From positions 1-48,034 of the forward strand of contig JAHBUR010000033.1 in the NCBI GenBank assembly GCA_019637975.1: a stretch of 48,034 nt of DNA. Direction: 5' to 3'. Source of the stretch: Bacteroidota bacterium (GTDB lineage Bacteria > Bacteroidota > Ignavibacteria > UBA10030 > UBA6906). Positions within the stretch are counted from its first letter, which is position 1. Each line of letters opens with the position of its first letter. The position numbers were made by a program, and so were the translations under genes. The notes beneath the pieces were generated by a model. It had not been told where the DNA came from. It ran no database searches and saw only the letters and a list, made by a program, of their open reading frames with translations. Shown in pieces: positions 32,234 through 40,852 of this stretch.

Positions 32234-33321
32234 CAGGAGGAGGCTTTCATGTGAACGACACGCTGAGGAAACGGAATCTCGATATTGTGTTTGTTGAGTG
32301 CTTCATAGATTTGTTCCCGCAGGTCGCATTCAGCTTTGTATCGCTTCGTAAAATCCGATGCGCGGGCAATCAGGGTGAACTCAAGCGCCGAGTCGTTCAT
32401 GGCTGTCAAGAATACATCGGGCGGAGGGTCGGCTAGAATATCGGGGTGATTTCGGGCAATATCGAGAAGAATCGACCGCACACGCGACGCTTCTGTTCCA
32501 TACGCAACGCCCACCTTGACAATCGCCCGCATCTGATTGTGCGGATAGGCGAAATTCACGATACGGCCCTTGACGAGTTCTGCGTTGGGCACGACAATCA
32601 CGTTGCTGTCAAAGTTCATGATCAATGTGGAGCGCAACCCGATTTGCTGCACGTCGCCAACCTGCCCCGTCGGCAGCTCAATCCGGTCGCCCACGCGGAA
32701 CGGCCGGTCGGCAAGAATGACAAAGCCGGCAATCATGTTCGCCAGTGTATCCTGAGCAGCAAGCGCCACGGCAAGGGAGCCGACGCCAAGCGAAACGAGC
32801 AGACTTCCGATGTTAACGTCAAAATGGTCGAGAACAATAATCGCCGCCACCAACCCCACAATCAACCCGACAATCTTGGTCGCCAACGGACCTAACGTTC
32901 GCTTGAGCTGGGAAGCATCATCCGACACGCGGTCAAGCGACCAGTTGATCAACACACGGAGTATGCCGAGAATCACTCTGACAAGAACGAAGATACCGGC
33001 AAGATACACCAGTGTATCGGCGTAGCCGAGAATCTGCAACAAGGTGACATCGCCCGCATTTGTTGCTTTCCGGATCTCCTGAAGCCCGATGTGCAGCCCG
33101 AAAATGACCATCATTGACCTGACATTCCGTTGCAATGTCGCAACGACCAGGTCGTCAAGTTCAGTTTCTGTTTTGGAGAACACCTTCCGCGCGAACCAGC
33201 CCATCGTTCGCTTCACGAGCGATGAGAGGAACGTAAACACTACAACAATCACTACTGCAATAATGCTGTGGTAGAGCAGCGTGTTGTTCACGATATGTTC
33301 CAACCAACCGGACATTTCCAT
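32233..33321 (-). CDS. mechanosensitive channel of the MscS family
   Basis: The 362-residue inner-membrane protein has three to four N-terminal hydrophobic segments, and the pore helix with GSLLVSLGVGSLAVALAAQD, the Gly/Ala-rich TM3 of MscS. The cytoplasmic beta domain follows, with RPFRVGDRIELPTGQVGDV and IGLRSTLIMNFDSNVIVVPN. The C-terminal domain ends with HNIEIPFPQRVVH. The channel releases solutes on hypo-osmotic shock. It is a standard-size MscS with an extra N-terminal helix. It lies 9 bases downstream of pyrE, and the nudix gene overlaps its stop. Confidence 0.92.
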   Translation of the reverse strand: MEMSGWLEHIVNNTLLYHSIIAVVIVVVFTFLSSLVKRTMGWFARKVFSKTETELDDLVVATLQRNVRSMMVIFGLHIGLQEIRKATNAGDVTLLQILGYADTLVYLAGIFVLVRVILGILRVLINWSLDRVSDDASQLKRTLGPLATKIVGLIVGLVAAIIVLDHFDVNIGSLLVSLGVGSLAVALAAQDTLANMIAGFVILADRPFRVGDRIELPTGQVGDVQQIGLRSTLIMNFDSNVIVVPNAELVKGRIVNFAYPHNQMRAIVKVGVAYGTEASRVRSILLDIARNHPDILADPPPDVFLTAMNDSALEFTLIARASDFTKRYKAECDLREQIYEALNKHNIEIPFPQRVVHMKASS

Positions 33322-33330
33322 ATTCCCTGC

Positions 33331-33939
33331 TTACAATGTTGTTGCCTGTGCCGCCGCATTGCCGCGGCTGCCGGGTTTTGTGACGGGAATGCCCTGCGTG
33401 CACATCGGGCATCCTTCCTGCTTGTATGCAACAACCTCCATGTAGAGCGTCGCAAACTGGCCACCCCCGGCCTCTGTTTCAAACTTCACCGTGCCGCCGC
33501 TCCGGTCAACAATGTAGCCGACACCGGCGACAAGCCCGCGTTTTTCTTTCACGATTTTGATGACTTCATGAACCGAACCGCCCGTGGTAACGACATCCTC
33601 GCACACCAACACGCGTTCGCCTTCAGCAATGTCAAACCCGCGGCGTAGTTGCATGGTGCCATCCTTTCGCTCGGTGAACATTGTCCTGATCCCCAGTTGA
33701 CGGCCGACTTCCTGTCCTACAACAATACCTCCGAGTGCAGGGGCAACTACCGCATCGAACCGGCCTTTCCCGAAATGGGCGGCAATTGCACCGCACAATA
33801 CTTCGGCGTGATTCGGATACTGGAGAACTTTGGCACACTGAAAGTATTGGGAACTGTGAAGTCCTGATGTGAGTTGGAAATGCCCCTCAAGCAGCGCCCC
33901 TGTTTGCTTGAAGAGGGAAAGAACTTCGGCTTGATTCAT
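33331..33939 (-). CDS. pyrE: orotate phosphoribosyltransferase
   Basis: PyrE joins orotate to PRPP in pyrimidine synthesis. The 202-residue protein has LTSGLHSSQYFQCAKVL at the N-terminus, FDAVVAPALGGIVVGQEVG, FTERKDGTM for substrate contact and the PRPP loop RVLVCEDVVTTGGSVHEVI (the acidic pair E-D). The C-terminus has GCPMCTQGIPV, the usual extended form. ATG 33939 is chosen. In-frame ATG codons at 33993 and 34059 are rejected because the first is at the predicted transcription start and the second is upstream of it. mscS follows at once on the same strand. Confidence 0.93.
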   Translation of the reverse strand: MNQAEVLSLFKQTGALLEGHFQLTSGLHSSQYFQCAKVLQYPNHAEVLCGAIAAHFGKGRFDAVVAPALGGIVVGQEVGRQLGIRTMFTERKDGTMQLRRGFDIAEGERVLVCEDVVTTGGSVHEVIKIVKEKRGLVAGVGYIVDRSGGTVKFETEAGGGQFATLYMEVVAYKQEGCPMCTQGIPVTKPGSRGNAAAQATTL

Positions 33940-33997
33940 GCGTTGCGAATTGTTCGGAATTGTAGTTGCGGCAATTAGTTTGGATGAAACCATTGGC

Positions 33998-34027
33998 AAT
34001 ATACGAAGGATGGTTATGGATTTGCAA
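33998..34027 (-). promoter_or_regulatory. candidate promoter of pyrE
   Basis: On the minus strand, TTGCAA (34027-34022), an 18-base spacer and TATATT (34003-33998) predict a start near 33992. This supports the pyrE start at 33939, with a leader of about 50 bases. Confidence 0.5.
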
Positions 34028-34060
34028 GAAAATGGCGGAGAGTCATCTGACATCCCCAAG

Positions 34061-34091
34061 AAAGAAAAATGGTGAGCTTCTCACTCACCAT
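34061..34091 (-). terminator. terminator of the NtrC-like regulator
   Basis: Read on the minus strand, ATGGTGAG (34091-34084), loop TGAGAAG, CTCACCAT (34076-34069) and TTTTTCTTT form a typical terminator 36 bases downstream of the regulator stop. It separates that gene from pyrE. Confidence 0.8.
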
Positions 34092-34126
34092 CGTTTCCCG
34101 AATTCTTCATGAGAGATTTCCGGCCT

Positions 34127-35290
34127 TTAGTTCAGCACTCCCTGCCGGTGAATAACGATGTCTTTCTCGCGAATCGTCCCCTGCGCCTGCGTCATTGCTG
34201 CACGAATCACATTGCGCAATTCACGCACGTTGCCCGGCCACGAATGATTGATCAGTTTACGAACAGCGCCCGGCTCCAATCCCGACACCGAAAGGTTAAA
34301 TTCCCGGTTTGCCTCTTCAACAAAGTGAGTGGCCAGAACGGGAATATCGTTGTCACGCTCGCGCAGTGCCGGCAGCACCACCTCGTATTGACGGATAAGA
34401 TCATACAACTGGGCATTGAATTTCCCCTGCCGGCTCAGCAGTTTCAAATCAGATGTCGTTGAAGCAATTAAATGTATATCGCACGGAACGGGGGCTCCTC
34501 CGTACCGGGGTTTGAATGTTTTTGTTTGAATAATACTCAGGATAGCCTCTTGCGCAGGCAAGGCAAGCCAGTCAATTCTGTCGAGATAAAGAGTTCCGAG
34601 ATTTGCCTCCTCAATCTTGCCGATTTTCCGCGGTGCAACAGGCTTCCCGTCGCCGAAGAGCTCGGTTTCCATAATGCTTGGCGGATATGCCGCGCAATCA
34701 AACACTACCATCGGCTTTTCTTTTCTGCGTCCCGAGTGGTGTACAGCCCACGCAGCCAAGTCCTTGCCTGTCCCGGGTTCTCCAACAATCAGCAGCGGTT
34801 TGTCGTATGCCGAAATTTTTTGCAGCATTTCAACAGCGGCGGCCATCGATTCGCTTTCGCGAATAATGCTGTTCATGGAAAACCGCTTGTTGATATACTC
34901 CTTGAGATAGCTGAGTTCTTTTTGGAGAGTCTTGTTCCGTAAGGCAGATTCAATTTTGTAGGTTATCTCATCGTTGCTGAGGGGCTTCTGCAGGTAGTCT
35001 GTTGCGCCCATACGAATGGCACCAACCGCGGAATCCACCGAGCCGTAGCCTGTAATCATGATAACAATCGCATCCGGATCAAAGGAAACCACCTCTTTCA
35101 GCACCTGCAGGCCGTCCATTCCGGGAAGCCGTAAATCAAGGAGAAGTACAGAAGGCAATTCTTCCATATACTTCACCACCCCTTCTTCACCGCTGAGCGA
35201 GTAGGTTACATCATAGCCTTCAATTTCCAGAACATCCTTCAAGATGGCGCAGATTGCATCGTCGTCATCTATAATCATGACTTTCGTCAT
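34127..35290 (-). CDS. NtrC-like response regulator with degenerate AAA+ domain and no DNA-binding domain
   Basis: The 387-residue protein has a normal receiver (D8-D11 acidic cluster, phospho-acceptor D52 in LLLDLRLPG, K102 in YLQKP). An AAA+ domain like that of sigma54 activators follows, with Walker A GEPGTGKD at about 170-177, and the late WPGNVREL motif. The GAFTGA loop, which touches sigma54, is absent: the stretch after LFGDGKP reads VAPRKIGKIEEAN. Walker B is GTLYLDRI instead of GTLFLDEI, so the catalytic Glu is Arg. The arginine-finger segment reads LYDLIRQYEVV and not LYYRLNV. The chain stops after the AAA+ part without a Fis-type helix-turn-helix. It cannot be a normal sigma54 activator. 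It is divergent from a GT2 gene in the polysaccharide locus. Confidence 0.88.
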   Translation of the reverse strand: MTKVMIIDDDDAICAILKDVLEIEGYDVTYSLSGEEGVVKYMEELPSVLLLDLRLPGMDGLQVLKEVVSFDPDAIVIMITGYGSVDSAVGAIRMGATDYLQKPLSNDEITYKIESALRNKTLQKELSYLKEYINKRFSMNSIIRESESMAAAVEMLQKISAYDKPLLIVGEPGTGKDLAAWAVHHSGRRKEKPMVVFDCAAYPPSIMETELFGDGKPVAPRKIGKIEEANLGTLYLDRIDWLALPAQEAILSIIQTKTFKPRYGGAPVPCDIHLIASTTSDLKLLSRQGKFNAQLYDLIRQYEVVLPALRERDNDIPVLATHFVEEANREFNLSVSGLEPGAVRKLINHSWPGNVRELRNVIRAAMTQAQGTIREKDIVIHRQGVLN

Positions 35291-35482
35291 TAGAAGCCCT
35301 CGTGCGTGGAATAACGAAATAGGGGAGAGAAACTGCGAGCCAATATAACCAAAGAGGTGAAGTACTGCAAGAAGGAACCCCTGAAATCACCGTTTCATGT
35401 GTGCAATCTCACGGATTGCATCTTTATGCACAAACGACTATACTGGATTGAGATTGTCCCCGGACAGCCGTCAACAGAACTC

Positions 35483-36463
35483 ATGTACTCCATCGTAATC
35501 CCAATCTACAACGAAGAATCGACTCTTCCCGAGTTGCGCAACAGGCTGGTAAACGCTACTGCGTCCCTCGACTCGGAATTTGAAGTTATTTTGATAGATG
35601 ATGGAAGCGTTGACAACTCGTTCGAGTTGATGAGGGAAATCCATGCCCTCGATGGCCGTTTCAAGATACTCCGGCTTTCGCGCAACTTCGGCCACCAGAT
35701 TGCCATTTCGGCGGGAATGGATGTGGCACAGGGAGATGCCGTTGTTCTCATGGATGGCGATTTGCAGGACCCTCCCGAGCTTCTTAGCCAGATGGTTGCA
35801 AAGTGGAAGGAAGGCTACCAAGTCGTTTATACTGTCAAGAAAAGCAGAAAAGAGGGGCGCCTCAAACGGTGGGCATTTACGGCCTTCTATCGAGTTCTCT
35901 ACGCAGTCTCCTCAATCCGAATCCCGATGGATGCCGGAAATTTCTCGCTTCTCGACAGGAGGGTTGTCGAGGTTCTCCGACAGATTCCTGAGCGGCACAG
36001 ATACATCAGCGGATTGCGTGCCTGGGTTGGCTTCAAGCAAATCGGAATCGAATACGACCGCGGAGCCCGTTTTGCCGGCGAGCCTCAAATGTCTATTGGG
36101 AGGCTGTTTTCGCTGGCTTTTGACGGGATTTTCTCGTTCTCGAACATTCCGTTACGATTCGCCACGTTCGTCGGATTTGCGGCAGCGGCGGTTTCGTTTG
36201 CCGGCGGGTTGCTTGTCATCTATGAAAAGCTCTTTACCGATAAGGCGATTCTCGGGTGGGCTTCGACAATTGTGACTATGACGTTTCTCGGCGGGTTAAC
36301 CCTGATGACTCTCGGCATCATCGGCGAGTATATCGGCAGGATCTATGACGAAGTGAAGCAGCGGCCCTTGTACATTATCAGCGAAGCACTCGGATTCGAG
36401 CAGAAGAATATCACATCAACGCCGCGTAGTGTTGCCCCCTTGATCGAGATCAGGTCAAACTAA
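35483..36463 (+). CDS. polyprenyl-phosphate glycosyltransferase, GT2 (GtrB/DPM1-like)
   Basis: The 326-residue protein moves a sugar from a nucleotide donor onto a membrane polyprenyl phosphate. The GT2 core starts MYSIVIPIYNEESTLPEL, with the DxD-like pair in VVLMDGDLQDPPE and the region MDAGNFSLLDRRVVE. Two C-terminal membrane helices (about 232-255 and 270-295) precede GEYIGRIYDEVKQRPLYI, typical of the GtrB/DPM1 group. ATG 35483 is chosen because homology starts there; ATG 35426 is an alternative. It is the only plus-strand gene of this locus and is divergent from the atypical NtrC-like gene (192-base gap, no clear promoter seen). Confidence 0.88.
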   Translation: MYSIVIPIYNEESTLPELRNRLVNATASLDSEFEVILIDDGSVDNSFELMREIHALDGRFKILRLSRNFGHQIAISAGMDVAQGDAVVLMDGDLQDPPELLSQMVAKWKEGYQVVYTVKKSRKEGRLKRWAFTAFYRVLYAVSSIRIPMDAGNFSLLDRRVVEVLRQIPERHRYISGLRAWVGFKQIGIEYDRGARFAGEPQMSIGRLFSLAFDGIFSFSNIPLRFATFVGFAAAAVSFAGGLLVIYEKLFTDKAILGWASTIVTMTFLGGLTLMTLGIIGEYIGRIYDEVKQRPLYIISEALGFEQKNITSTPRSVAPLIEIRSN

Positions 36464-36497
36464 CACACTCCCGCGACACAGCATACGGGGTTCTGCA

Positions 36498-38189
36498 TTA
36501 TTCGTACGATGCCGCTTCTTCCTGCGGAATTGGACGATACTCACGATGCACTTTTTTCGCTCCAATGAACCGCCACACAAGCCTCCACATTCCCCTCCAC
36601 AAAATTCCCATATCCATCCAGAACGACCTGTTGACAGCGTAGAATCCCTCGGAGATAATCTGTTCTTCCTCGGTTGTTTCGTCAACTTCGTTTGTATCAA
36701 GAATGCTGATAACTCCCCCCTGACACTTCAACCGGGTACGCCGGTACTCTTCGGTGATGGAGAATGCAATCTCGGGATCCATCGGCCTGTTCCCGACAAT
36801 CATGATGTCGCCTTTCATGACATTCAGAAGGTTGCCGATGCGGGAGATGAGGTGCGGCAGTTTTGTCAAGGGGTCGGGGTTGTGACCGACGGGACGCTTC
36901 GTAAGGTCGGCGGGCCCGATATAGACAAGATCAAAAACACGCAAGCGGAGTTTGCCGAATGCAAGCTGATGCGGATCGGGGGCAATGCGTTTTACGCGCG
37001 TAATGAGGGGAAACCTGAGAGAAACCATTAGAACAAGGAACAACACGGCAAGTAGAGGGATCAGGAGCAGAAACAAGACCAACGCGATGAACCTGTTCGA
37101 GAGCAGATAAAATCTGTACCCTCTCTTCGGCTGTTCAATTTCGAGAGCGGCAAGCTTGTCTTCAATCGTCAGAAAAGATTCCCTCTTTACATCAATCATC
37201 ATGTTGCCTTGCAATATCGCTTCGCTCACATGAGTCTGCGGTCCGACGAACGTACTTGAGAGAACGACGGCATTCTGCAGTTTGGCCCCGACATCCACCA
37301 TCACGTCGTGTCCGATAATGGTTCCCTGACCGAGGTTTACCCCTTTGCCGATGCGGCACCGATCGCCAATGACAAGAGGTGCCTGAAACGCAACGTGGCT
37401 TGATGAGCTGACGCCCTTTCCAATCCACACACCGGGCTGTAACTCGATTCCGGGAATGTTGATGCCGGGATACTTTCGCTCGAGAATTTCCTTCTGAACA
37501 TCAAGGTATGGCTTCCAACCGTTAATCCGCATCAGCGGCCCTTCCGTTTCGAGGCCAAACAGATTTAGGGCGACATTTTGGCTGGCGAGCCAGCATGCCT
37601 GCAGAAGGTTGTAACCGGCAACATCCGGCAGAAGTTCAATCACTTCGGGCTCAAGGAAGCAGATGCCGGAATCGACCATTTGCAGATTGCCGACAAGATG
37701 CATACGGGTGCCGACCGAATGAATCCGGCTGTACTCGTCGAATACGACGGTGAGGCCTTGAACAGCTTCCCGTGTTGCCGTGCAGAGGAATGTGGCATCG
37801 GCCCGTTTTGACCAATGGAACTCCAACGCTTCACGCAGGTCAATATCTGTGACAATATCTGACGAGATGATAACGAGGGTTTCATTCTCAAAGAGATGCT
37901 TCATATGCCGGAGGGCATTCACAAAACCGAATGGCGGACGCTCGAAATGATAGGCAATTGTTGCGCCCCACCGGGCGCCATCGTTAAAGTACTCTTCGAC
38001 ACGATTCGACATGTGGTTACAGCTCATCCTGATGGTCTTGATACCATGTCGGACAAACCACTCAACCTGATGCTCCATAATCGGTTTGTTGACAATCGGA
38101 AGCAGCCCGACAGGGACCTGGTACGTCAGCGGCTTGAACGACTCGGAAACAGCCGAAGGAAGGATAATACTTGTGACATTGTTCTTCAT
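36498..38189 (-). CDS. pseudoenzyme fusion: nucleotidyltransferase fold, hexapeptide beta-helix and sugar-transferase-like membrane domain
   Basis: The 563-residue protein has three parts. Residues about 5-240 have a sugar-nucleotide pyrophosphorylase fold, but the usual GGxGTRLxPLT signature reads ILPSAVSESFKPLT and the P-K of the next segment is P-V (YQVPVGLLPIVNKP). SDIVTDIDL keeps one acidic site, while the second metal segment is GWKPYLDV. Residues about 250-335 are hexapeptide repeats (APLVIGDRCRIGKGVNLGQG). A hydrophobic segment at about 360-400 and a part to about 500 resemble the PF02397 transferase (LNVMKGDIMIVGNRP), but the catalytic D-E dyad is not seen. Both catalytic units thus look inactive. 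It starts one base after the STAS stop, so the two are coupled. A scaffold or sensing role is inferred. Confidence 0.85.
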   Translation of the reverse strand: MKNNVTSIILPSAVSESFKPLTYQVPVGLLPIVNKPIMEHQVEWFVRHGIKTIRMSCNHMSNRVEEYFNDGARWGATIAYHFERPPFGFVNALRHMKHLFENETLVIISSDIVTDIDLREALEFHWSKRADATFLCTATREAVQGLTVVFDEYSRIHSVGTRMHLVGNLQMVDSGICFLEPEVIELLPDVAGYNLLQACWLASQNVALNLFGLETEGPLMRINGWKPYLDVQKEILERKYPGINIPGIELQPGVWIGKGVSSSSHVAFQAPLVIGDRCRIGKGVNLGQGTIIGHDVMVDVGAKLQNAVVLSSTFVGPQTHVSEAILQGNMMIDVKRESFLTIEDKLAALEIEQPKRGYRFYLLSNRFIALVLFLLLIPLLAVLFLVLMVSLRFPLITRVKRIAPDPHQLAFGKLRLRVFDLVYIGPADLTKRPVGHNPDPLTKLPHLISRIGNLLNVMKGDIMIVGNRPMDPEIAFSITEEYRRTRLKCQGGVISILDTNEVDETTEEEQIISEGFYAVNRSFWMDMGILWRGMWRLVWRFIGAKKVHREYRPIPQEEAASYE

Positions 38190-38190
38190 G

Positions 38191-38541
38191 TTACCGGCGA
38201 TGGGCTAGAATGTCCTTGTATGCAAGTTCTTCCGATTCATACATCTCAAACACATTGTGCAGGTTCATCAATTTGAACATCCGTCCGATTTCAGGGCGCA
38301 GATCAACCAGCGCAAAGAATCCGTTGACCGATTGCATATGCTTCCGGGCATTCACCAAGGCCCCAACACCGGAGCTGTCAACAATCTTGATTTCCCGCAT
38401 ATTCACGATAAGAATCGGACCGACTGCGGCCGGCAAAGCTTGCACAAGTCTCAGAAATTCATCGGCATTTTCAAGTGTCAGCCGCGGACCGGGTTCTATC
38501 ACGGTCAGTCCTTTCTCCGTAAGTTCTCGGATGGAAATCAT
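38191..38541 (-). CDS. STAS-domain anti-anti-sigma-like protein
   Basis: The 116-residue protein is a single STAS domain, the fold of SpoIIAA/RsbV. It has ILIVNMREIKIVDSSGVGALV with the DSSG motif, whose second Ser is the usual phosphorylation site, and AGALVNARKHM. Phosphorylated STAS proteins are reset by a PP2C phosphatase; here that gene lies three bases upstream. The kinase partner of the RsbW type is not in the window. The start ATG 38541 follows the PP2C stop at 38545. The downstream gene begins one base after its stop, which ties it to the pseudoenzyme fusion. Confidence 0.92.
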   Translation of the reverse strand: MISIRELTEKGLTVIEPGPRLTLENADEFLRLVQALPAAVGPILIVNMREIKIVDSSGVGALVNARKHMQSVNGFFALVDLRPEIGRMFKLMNLHNVFEMYESEELAYKDILAHRR

Positions 38542-38544
38542 GGC

Positions 38545-39777
38545 TTACAGTACCTTGGTCACGACCAGAGTGAGATCATCTGTCGGAGCAAGCGAGTTGA
38601 ATCTTGCAAGATCGGTTTTGACACAATTGAGAATCTTTTCCGCAGTCTCGACCTTGCCTCGTTGCACAAGATGTATCAACCGTTCCTCGCCATAGGCTTC
38701 GAGCTTCTTGTTGCGATGCTCCGTGACGCCGTCAGTGAAGTACACCACAACGTCGTCCGTTTGAAGCTGCACCGAATGTTCGCTGAATCGCTGCACCGGA
38801 TCGACGCCGATGAGTGTTCCATCAGAATACAACCGGATCGCATCCTCGCCATCTCCCCGAATGACGATCGGAGACACATGACCTGAACCCGTGTACGTGA
38901 GGATCTTTGTCTCCGGATCGAACAACGCATAGAACATTGTGAACAACTTGCGGGATGACACCGCCTTCTTGTGCAGGATGGTGTTTATCTTCGTCATAAC
39001 AGCCGAAGTTGACGGAGTCTCACGCGTCAGAAAATGCGTTGTGGTGCGCAGCAGGTTTCCGAACAGCGCTGCCGGAACTCCTTTCCCTTCTACATCTGCA
39101 ACAACAATTCCCATCTTCCTGCCTTCAACAAGGATCAAGTCGAAATAGTCTCCTCCAACAAACTCAGCCGATTGCGTGTATGTTGCAATAGAAAGTCCAC
39201 ACGAATGCGATGGAGGGATGGAGGGAAGAAGGCTTTGCTGAACGGCGATTGCATGACTTATTTCATGTTGGTGCGCAACATGTTGTCGCCCCAAGGAAGA
39301 AGAAGAGAGTTTCAACCCGAATATGGCCGCAAGCTGATTCGATAGTGCGTGAAGCCCTGCCCTGTCCGAGGGGAGAAGCCGCTGGTCGGGTCGATCGAAG
39401 GCAATCAGCCCGATCGGTGCGCCCTGCCAGATTAAGGGAGTAAGGAGGAGCCCGTTGGCATAATGGGTGCGACGACGCTGTTCCGAAGCAAGTACAGCGA
39501 AAACCTTCTCTCCCCGTTCGCGCACAGAACGCTCAAGGCGTTCCACAGCTTCGGAAGCATGGAGATGCTTCGTGTACAGTAAATCGGAGGAAACGGCAAA
39601 AAGTCCGGCATGTGCCTCAAGAACAGGCAACAAGTCATCGAGTACCTCACGCATAACGGCGTACCCGTCATTGAGCCCGTTCACTTTGTCGGAAAGCTCA
39701 ATAAACGCCCGCCCCTTGTTCAGCCGTGAGGAGGGAATACTGTGGTGAACCGCTGAAGACTCTTGAACAAGGCTCAT
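38545..39777 (-). CDS. PP2C-type (RsbU/SpoIIE) serine phosphatase with GAF-like domain
   Basis: The 410-residue protein dephosphorylates phosphoserine on a STAS partner. A GAF-like domain occupies about 30-190 (LLTPLIWQGAPIGLIAFDR). The SpoIIE-type PP2C domain (about 215-405) has the metal motifs GGDYFDLI, VADVEGKGVPAALFG, VVYFTDGVTEHRN and PTDDLTLVV, so all acids appear present. There is no membrane helix. ATG 39777 is chosen because GAGGTG lies about seven bases upstream. The longest frame would reach 39930 and overlap the methyltransferase gene. It heads the three-gene coupled set with the STAS gene and the pseudoenzyme fusion. Confidence 0.9.
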   Translation of the reverse strand: MSLVQESSAVHHSIPSSRLNKGRAFIELSDKVNGLNDGYAVMREVLDDLLPVLEAHAGLFAVSSDLLYTKHLHASEAVERLERSVRERGEKVFAVLASEQRRRTHYANGLLLTPLIWQGAPIGLIAFDRPDQRLLPSDRAGLHALSNQLAAIFGLKLSSSSLGRQHVAHQHEISHAIAVQQSLLPSIPPSHSCGLSIATYTQSAEFVGGDYFDLILVEGRKMGIVVADVEGKGVPAALFGNLLRTTTHFLTRETPSTSAVMTKINTILHKKAVSSRKLFTMFYALFDPETKILTYTGSGHVSPIVIRGDGEDAIRLYSDGTLIGVDPVQRFSEHSVQLQTDDVVVYFTDGVTEHRNKKLEAYGEERLIHLVQRGKVETAEKILNCVKTDLARFNSLAPTDDLTLVVTKVL

Positions 39778-39896
39778 AATTGCACCTCGTTGCATTGCAC
39801 ATGTATTTGTGGTGAATTGCCGGTTCTCATGTCCATTCACAAGAGAACCCTCTTGCCCGGCTTTGGCACATGGCGATGCCGAAGCGAGCACGCGGT

Positions 39897-40808
39897 TTAT
39901 TTTGAATAAACAAGTTTGAGTGTCAGGCATGAAAGATCGTCATGATTGAATTCCGCAAACGATTGTGACACCTTCAGGCCATTAAGTTCAATACGCTCCG
40001 AGTTCTCCTCGACCAACTTGAATCCCGAATCTGCAAAGTACTTCAACCACTCCGGACGCTGTATGCGGTTGAAGTATTGGACATCATTCTGAAAGCAGAG
40101 GCGCCACACCGTGTTGGAATACCGCAGGTAGTTCTTGTTGTACGGCATGGTACTGTCATACAACGTCAGGTGATCGCCAAGATCGACAAGATGAATTGCC
40201 AGCCCGCGGGGATTCAGAACGCGATGACATCCCTTCATGAACTCCGGGATGATTTGTTTCTCCACATGCTCGAGCACGGAACAGCTGAAAATCAAGTCAA
40301 AGTAACCGTCGGGGAATTGTTCAAGGGAACCAGTCGGGCTGAGCACGTACTTGTGTCCAAGCAGCATATATGCTTCTTCAAATGTCGTCGCCTGAAGTAC
40401 CTTGTCCAGCAGGCCGTGTACGCGTACCTTTTCTACATCCGTCATCGGAATGGTCTGATCGACGATGTCAGAAAATTCCTTGAAGTATTGATGAAACGCC
40501 GGGAACTGACGGTTATCCCACACGTCGAACAAGTATACTTCCACGTCATAGAAAAGGCGGAGAATCGTGGACTCCCAATGCAGCCATCCTGTTCCCAACT
40601 CCAGAAGCCGGTCTCCGTTTTTGACTGCGTTATGTTTGCGCACCTGACTGATTATCTCCCGGGCACGATCGACGTACACTTTCGGCAATCCTGCCGTAGC
40701 TCTCCTTTTTGCGCCAACCGTATTTCCAAGGTGGCGGTAGATTTTTTTTGTTTGACCGGAGGCAGAGAAAAGCTTGAGCGCTCCTGCGGCAATCATGTAA
40801 CGAACCAT
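39897..40808 (-). CDS. SAM-dependent methyltransferase
   Basis: The 303-residue protein has a class I methyltransferase fold. The SAM motif is RLLELGTGWLHWEST (motif I, about residue 70), with an acidic residue at the end of the next strand (VYLFDVWDN), and later FDLIFSCSVLEHVEKQIIPEF and GCHRVLNPRGLAIHLVDLGDH. An N-terminal helical part (about 1-60) precedes it. The substrate may be a sugar of the polymer. It follows the WecG gene by 44 bases and precedes the PP2C gene by 119 bases, so it may close the biosynthetic part of the cluster. Confidence 0.85.
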   Translation of the reverse strand: MVRYMIAAGALKLFSASGQTKKIYRHLGNTVGAKRRATAGLPKVYVDRAREIISQVRKHNAVKNGDRLLELGTGWLHWESTILRLFYDVEVYLFDVWDNRQFPAFHQYFKEFSDIVDQTIPMTDVEKVRVHGLLDKVLQATTFEEAYMLLGHKYVLSPTGSLEQFPDGYFDLIFSCSVLEHVEKQIIPEFMKGCHRVLNPRGLAIHLVDLGDHLTLYDSTMPYNKNYLRYSNTVWRLCFQNDVQYFNRIQRPEWLKYFADSGFKLVEENSERIELNGLKVSQSFAEFNHDDLSCLTLKLVYSK

Positions 40809-40852
40809 TGAGAATCCCCTCTAATAGAGTTCAGTGTAGCAAAACAGTGAGT

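Noticed and set aside
39866..39883. TTGGCACATGGCGATGCC as a sigma54 promoter
   Set aside because: The GG-to-GC spacing is one base too long and it points along the plus strand, against the genes around it.
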